Assembly (NCBI RefSeq): GCF_024508235.1
Contig: NZ_CP101943.1
Location: 62,001-126,000 of the forward strand
DNA: 64,000 nucleotides
Direction: 5' to 3'
Source of the DNA: Halococcus qingdaonensis
Lineage (GTDB): Archaea > Halobacteriota > Halobacteria > Halobacteriales > Halococcaceae
A model generated the notes under the pieces. That model saw only the letters and a list, made by a program, of their open reading frames with translations, did no database searches and was not told the origin of the DNA. Made by a program: the position numbers and the translations under genes. Position 1 is the stretch's first letter. Each line of letters opens with the position of its first letter. This document shows positions 60,590 through 64,000 of the stretch, in pieces.

Positions 60590-61392
60590 GACAGATTATG
60601 GACGATGCACTTGCGAGTGAGCTCTCGGAACTGGCCGTGCCAGCTTCGAGAGCGCAGCTTCTTACCGTCGTCTTCCTTGAGTAGTGAGAAGCCGGTCTCG
60701 CCCATCCACCGCTGGTGGTAGTCATCAGCGTCCATCCGCGCGTTGTGTGCCTGTTTCAGCGGGGTGTGCTCCTTGTGCTTGATGAGCGGGCGCGTTGACT
60801 CACCGCGACACTCCTCGCGGAGGTCGCTCCATGAGTAGTTCGCGTCCGCGGCCAAGACCCGCAGGTCTTCCGCGTTCCGGCGGAAGACCTGCATTCCGAT
60901 GTGACCATCCCAGCTCTTGCGCGTCGTGTAGTGGACATCCCTGATCGCCAGCGTGTTCATATCGACCAAGGTCGTCGTTTTCAGCGACTGGAAAGAGTAA
61001 TCAGCACGATTGCGGTAGTGGTGGCTGGTCTGATCGCGTTGGAAGCCACTGGCGTCGATGGCTGCTTCACCACTCCAGCCGGCCTGCTCCGCCGAAGTGC
61101 GGAGCAGGCGGCGTAGCTCACGCATCTGAAACTGCTGCTCCCAACGGCAGAACGAACTGTAGTGCGGTGCTCGTTCGAGGGCGAATTCGTCGAGGATAAC
61201 GGTTGAATCATTGAACCACGCCTCGGTCTCACGGAGACTCTTGTCGAGTTCGACGCGCATCAGAATCAGCGCGATCTGGACCCACTCGGCGTACCCGCTG
61301 TCGCCATCCGGCGCAGCGGGTACGTCTGGATCGTCGACGTGCTGTTTGCCAAGGCGCTTACACTGTCGCGCGAGCGGTCGTTTCGACTTCAT
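60574..61392 (-). CDS. IS5-type (ISH) transposase
   Basis: A 272-residue DDE transposase that looks intact. The N-terminal part has DKSLRETEAWFNDSTVILDE and HYSSFCRWEQQFQMRELRRL; the first Asp lies in AAIDASGFQRDQTSHHYRNR, the second in LRVLAADANYSWSDLREE, and the catalytic Glu in HQRWMGETGFSLLKEDDG. The start MKSKRPLARQ at 61392 is preferred to one 24 codons earlier. Four long intragenic inverted repeats are present. A decayed relative is at 57496-57870. Confidence 0.85.
   Translation of the reverse strand: MKSKRPLARQCKRLGKQHVDDPDVPAAPDGDSGYAEWVQIALILMRVELDKSLRETEAWFNDSTVILDEFALERAPHYSSFCRWEQQFQMRELRRLLRTSAEQAGWSGEAAIDASGFQRDQTSHHYRNRADYSFQSLKTTTLVDMNTLAIRDVHYTTRKSWDGHIGMQVFRRNAEDLRVLAADANYSWSDLREECRGESTRPLIKHKEHTPLKQAHNARMDADDYHQRWMGETGFSLLKEDDGKKLRSRSWHGQFRELTRKCIVHNLSQAAS
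60861..60892 (+). repeat. 13-bp perfect intragenic inverted repeat
   Basis: GCAGGTCTTCCGC / GCGGAAGACCTGC with a 6-base loop inside the IS5-type transposase. Two further ones are at 61082-61109 (11 bp) and 61290-61324 (11 bp). Confidence 0.85.
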
Positions 61393-61475
61393 ATCGCAAG
61401 AGGGCGTCCAAATCCCCACAAGTCTCACGAAAACACCAGGGAAACCGGCTGAGTGTAGCTTCAAGCATAGTCTTG

Positions 61476-61598
61476 CTAGCTTTCTTCGAGCGGAACAGGG
61501 TAGAGCCGACGTAGCTTGATCCGGGCGTCATCGGTGGTGAACTGCCAGTCGATGAGTCGGTCAGCCGCATTGCGATCCACCTGCCACGCAGCGACCTC
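61476..61598 (-). pseudogene. C-terminal 40 codons of IS630 A transposase
   Basis: Read on the minus strand it gives EVAAWQVDRNAADRLIDWQF and TTDDARIKLRRLYPVPLEES before a TAG at 61476-61478. The QFTTDDARIKLRRLYP block is the normal end of haloarchaeal IS630 transposases and is exactly what is missing from the main part at 62709-63719. Confidence 0.85.
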
Positions 61599-61648
61599 CG
61601 GGAGTGGTCTGCGAAAGAGTTGAACCCTTAGAGAGCCTCTCTACGGTG

Positions 61649-62708
61649 ATGAAGAACAATCGGCGAGGTCTGTTGGTGAGGCATCTGACGGGAGGTGAGC
61701 TTGATCAAGCGATTGCAGATGCTCAGAAGGCAGACGAGACCCGTCTCGTCCGGCGGCTGTGTTACGTGAAGAACCTCTACGTTGGCGATACGCGCGAGGA
61801 AGCAGGCGACCGCGTCGGGATCTCCCGATCCACGACGCGGCGGTGGGCACGCGCGTGGAACGAAGCTGGTGTCGAGGGCCTTCGGCCGGGCTTCGGCGGC
61901 GGTCGGCCGCCGAAGCTCTCTCCCGAACAGTTCGACGAACTCTGTGACATCCTCAAGGAAGGTCAGCCCTGGACGCCGCGAGCGATCCACACACTCATCA
62001 AAGAACGATATGGCGTCACGTACGATCCAGCTCACCTGAGCCGGAAGTTGCGTACGAGCGGGATGCACTACGCTAAACCACGCCCGATGGATCCACGTAG
62101 TCCCGAGAACGCAGATGAGATACTCGCCGAGCGCCTCGCCAAGGCGCTCGGCGAGAAGGATACCGATGAACAGGAGGATGATCCCGTCGTGCTGGGGTTC
62201 TTTCGATGAAGCGTGGCCGCAGCCGTTCGACAATTCTCAGCGAATGTGGTCGTACGACCGAACGGTAACGATCGAGAAACCGCTGGTGACAGCTCCGTGG
62301 CGCTCGTTCGGCTTCTATGCACTCACTGGAAAGAGTACGATCTCGTTCGGTGAACGAATCATCAAAGAAACCGTCTGTGAGGCCTTGGAGACGATCCGTG
62401 AGCAGAACCCGGTCGGTCGGATTCTGCTCGTGGCGGACAACTACGGATCCCATCACGCGAAGCTCACGCAGGAACGGGCCGACGAACTCGGCATCGAGTT
62501 CGTCTTCATCCCGCCGTATTCGCCGACGTTGAACGCGATCGAACCGCTCTGGAAGAGTCTCAAACGAGAGATCTCACCGGAGATCTACGAGGACGAAGAT
62601 CACTTTCGAGAGTTCCTCACCGAGAAATTTCTTCGATTGAGCCGTCAGCTGAGCTTTGCGGTTGATTGGATCGACACGTTTCTCCCAGATGTCCAAAAGC
62701 TACGCTGA
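61649..62708 (+). pseudogene. IS630 transposase of element B, +1 frameshift
   Basis: The first frame has the helix-turn-helix (TREEAGDRVGISRSTTRRWA) and GVTYDPAHLSRKLRTSGMHY. Near 62200 the frame is lost at ggttctttcgat. Dropping one T gives VVLGFFDEAWPQPFDNSQRM with the first catalytic Asp, followed by LLVADNYGSHHAKL (second Asp) and YSPTLNAIEPLWKSLKRE (Glu). All three catalytic residues are therefore present but in two frames. Confidence 0.85.
62123..62155 (+). repeat. 14-bp perfect intragenic inverted repeat
   Basis: CTCGCCGAGCGCCT / AGGCGCTCGGCGAG with a 5-base loop, inside element B's transposase. A second one is at 61890-61916 (11 bp). Confidence 0.85.
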
Positions 62709-62908
62709 TCACTCCCGGAGGGTCGCTGCGTGATAGATCCGCCGGTCGAGACATTCGCGTTTGAGCACCCCCAGTTCGATCTCGGCCATGTTCAACCAAC
62801 TCCCGTTCTTCGGGGTGTAGTGAAACTCGAAGCGATCAAGATACGCTTGGGCTTCCTCCGGTGGGAAGAACCGGTAGAAGCCAGCCGGATTGTGCGTGTT
62901 GAGATTGT

Positions 62909-62949
62909 CGAGCACCACCCGGATGCAGTCCGCATCCGGGTAGTGCTCG
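62909..62949 (+). repeat. 18-bp intragenic inverted repeat (17/18)
   Basis: CGAGCACCACCCGGATGC / GCATCCGGGTAGTGCTCG with a 5-base loop and one mismatch, in element A's transposase. Others in this gene: 63095-63119 (10 bp, extended past a 1-base bulge) and 63322-63344 (10 bp). Confidence 0.87.
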
Positions 62950-63563
62950 TCGGCGAGTTCGACCATCCGGTCAATCCACTCGGTAGTGCGTCTGCGCTCA
63001 GTGATTTCGACGTCAACCCAGCCAGTCAGCGGTTCTGTAGCGAGGTGGATACGCTGTTTGCCGTTACGTTGGTAGTGATGATCGACGCGTGCGACCGCTC
63101 CCGGTTCCGCCGGGAGCGGGTCGCGTTCGTGGCCGCGAAGCGCTTTGCTGGACTCGTCGAAACAGACGACTGGGCGGTTCTTGTCGTATGGTTCGTGGTA
63201 GAGGTCAAGGACGTCTTCCATGCAGTAGACGAAGTTAGCGTCTTGTTCGGGCGGGATCGCCCAGTATTCAGAGAGATGCGGTTTTAGGGTGTTTTTTAGA
63301 CGCTGACGAACGGTTTCGTGAGAGATCGACTCGAAGTCGATCTCGTCGAGGGTAACGAGTTCGTCGGCGAGGAGATGTAGCGTCCAGCGTGAGTGGCCCT
63401 CTGGAGGGTCGCTACAGGCGAGTTTGATGAGATGAGCTTCGGCTTTTCCGTCAAGCTTGGGCGTGTATTCACGGTCGGGCTTGCGGCGATGAATCGCCAC
63501 GAGCCCTCGTTCGGCGTAGCTCTTGCGGGTATTGTAGGCGGTTTTCCAGTGACAACCGACGTG

Positions 63564-63587
63564 CTCACTGATTCGCGAATCAGTGAG
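63564..63587. repeat. 24-base perfect palindrome without loop
   Basis: CTCACTGATTCG followed directly by CGAATCAGTGAG. It covers codons of the helix-turn-helix region of element A's transposase. Confidence 0.9.
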
Positions 63588-63801
63588 GCCATCATCGGCT
63601 TTCAGGAGAATCCGGGCACGGGTGTTGTCCTCGGCCTTTCGCTCGCCGGTCGAAATGAACCACTCAAGCGTTCTGCGGTCTTCGTCAGAGAGATCGACAA
63701 CGTGCTTTTTCGTTCCCATTCCAGTAGAGATGCGCCGAGAGAGCATAACCTAGCAGGTCAACGGTTGAAGCTACACTGAGTGAGGTACTGAAATAGCCAG
63801 A

Positions 63802-64000
63802 TTAACTGATTTCATCACAGATTGACGAGAACGCGTCATAGGAGGGATATTCGTAGCAATCCGTGAAAAATTCCTCTTGTAACTCTGCGCGATCTTTTTC
63901 ATAGCGATCGATTCCATTAAGTGCGCTTTCCAGGTCAGCACAAAGTTCGTCTGTAGACTCAGAGACCGGACCAGGAACGTGTTCTTCGTAATCAAAATAT
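63802..64000 (-). CDS. CDP-glycerol glycerophosphotransferase-like C-terminus, partial
   Basis: The last 66 codons of a gene that continues beyond the window. YFDYEEHVPGPVSESTDELC is the typical end region of TagB/TagF-like CDP-glycerol:polyol transferases (Y-x2-D-x5-PGP), followed by a short helix (DLESALNGIDRYEKDRAELQ) and EEFFTDCYEY. It fits the surface-polymer theme of the flippase and glycosyltransferase. It is slightly AT-rich like the glycosyltransferase. Confidence 0.65.
   Translation of the reverse strand, partial: YFDYEEHVPGPVSESTDELCADLESALNGIDRYEKDRAELQEEFFTDCYEYPSYDAFSSICDEIS

Larger units (their letters stand above)
61604..62712 (+). mobile_element. IS630-type element B nested in element A
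   Basis: About 1.1 kb with imperfect ends (gtggtctgcgaaagagttgaac at 61604 and the complement of gtgatcagcgtagcttttggac ending at 62712). It is bounded by CTCCCGGAG/CTCCGGGAG-type 9-base sequences, which may be a target duplication with one mismatch or the arms of a palindromic target. Confidence 0.72.
62709..63719 (-). pseudogene. IS630 transposase of element A, 5' part
   Basis: 336 residues from MGTKKHVVDLSDEDRRTLEW. The HTH region has SRISEHVGCHWKTAYNTRKS; the catalytic residues are in RPVVCFDESSKALRGH (Asp), CIRVVLDNLNTHNPAGFYRF (Asp) and YTPKNGSWLNMAEIELGVLK (Glu). It stops at YHAATLRE because element B is inserted there; the remaining 40 codons are at 61476-61598. An ATG nine codons upstream is also possible. 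Confidence 0.86.
61452..63777 (-). mobile_element. IS630-family element A, interrupted by element B
   Basis: The 13-bp ends AGTGTAGCTTCAA (61452-61464) and its complement (63765-63777) are perfect inverted repeats. Between them lies a minus-strand IS630 transposase split by another IS630-type element at 61604-62712. Without the insert, element A is about 1.2 kb. Confidence 0.8.

Overview
The window is haloarchaeal (class Halobacteria). The proteins are acidic, most of the DNA is GC-rich, and there are archaeal information genes: the primase large subunit PriL, an Orc1/Cdc6 and an initiator tRNA with an A1:U72 pair. The archaetidylserine/phosphatidylserine decarboxylase and several small membrane families are typical of this class. 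The species cannot be named from the sequence.

Layout. (1) 1-8464 is ordinary chromosome: a PAS protein start, an O-acetylhomoserine sulfhydrylase (MetY-type), initiator tRNA-Met, asd, priL, and a MoxR/DUF4350/small-membrane operon. (2) 8465-24370 is an accessory island that appears to have been inserted into that operon, because the DUF58 partner of MoxR lies on the far side at 24371-25795. Its first half is a sulfane-sulfur cluster: a cysteine-rich TrmB-like regulator, DUF2270, two YeeE/YedE half-transporters, two rhodanese/metallo-beta-lactamase proteins, TusA and DsrE. Its second half is a thiol-redox cluster: thioredoxin, a truncated TrxB, CcdA/DsbD, a Tat-exported DsbA-like protein and membrane proteins with Cys pairs. 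The island ends in a TnpB element interrupted by an IS1595 element, followed by gene debris. (3) 24371-36197 holds DUF58, VapBC, DUF1616, a polar amino-acid ABC importer (binding protein, permease, ATPase, permease), a Thr/Pro-rich lipoprotein, and two tandem CNNM/CBS membrane proteins. (4) 37222-43580 is a catabolic module: an IclR regulator divergent from NCS1 permease, hydantoinase/dihydropyrimidinase, second NCS1 permease, then a UspA protein. Three copies of a 15-bp dyad lie in the divergent intergenic region.

(5) 44160-55863 looks like an integrated plasmid-like element. It has an Orc1/Cdc6 gene with an origin-box-like dyad at its start, a coiled-coil protein, a paralogous pair of unknown proteins, two broken serine recombinases and an IS1595-type element. 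At its centre is a tightly overlapping five-gene operon (48879-52201) encoding two RAMP-superfamily proteins (Cas7-like and Cas5-like), a zinc-ribbon protein and two proteins of unknown function, with no CRISPR array and no cas1/cas2. This resembles the array-less halobacterial RAMP (HRAMP) and type IV-like derived class 1 CRISPR systems, and is the best candidate for an unusual system. (6) 55971-64000 is a surface-polysaccharide region (flippase, an AT-rich glycosyltransferase, the end of a CDP-glycerol glycerophosphotransferase-like protein) riddled with insertion sequences. These include a 346-bp MITE-like element with 60-bp inverted ends carrying a small ORF, and an IS630 nested inside another IS630.

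A cross-cutting signal is that every transposase gene here, although from unrelated families (IS1595, TnpB, IS5-like, IS630), contains several long, near-perfect intragenic inverted repeats. In one case a single inserted base both perfects the palindrome and breaks the reading frame. Coordinates and translations were worked out by reading. Family names rest on recognised motifs, not on database searches.
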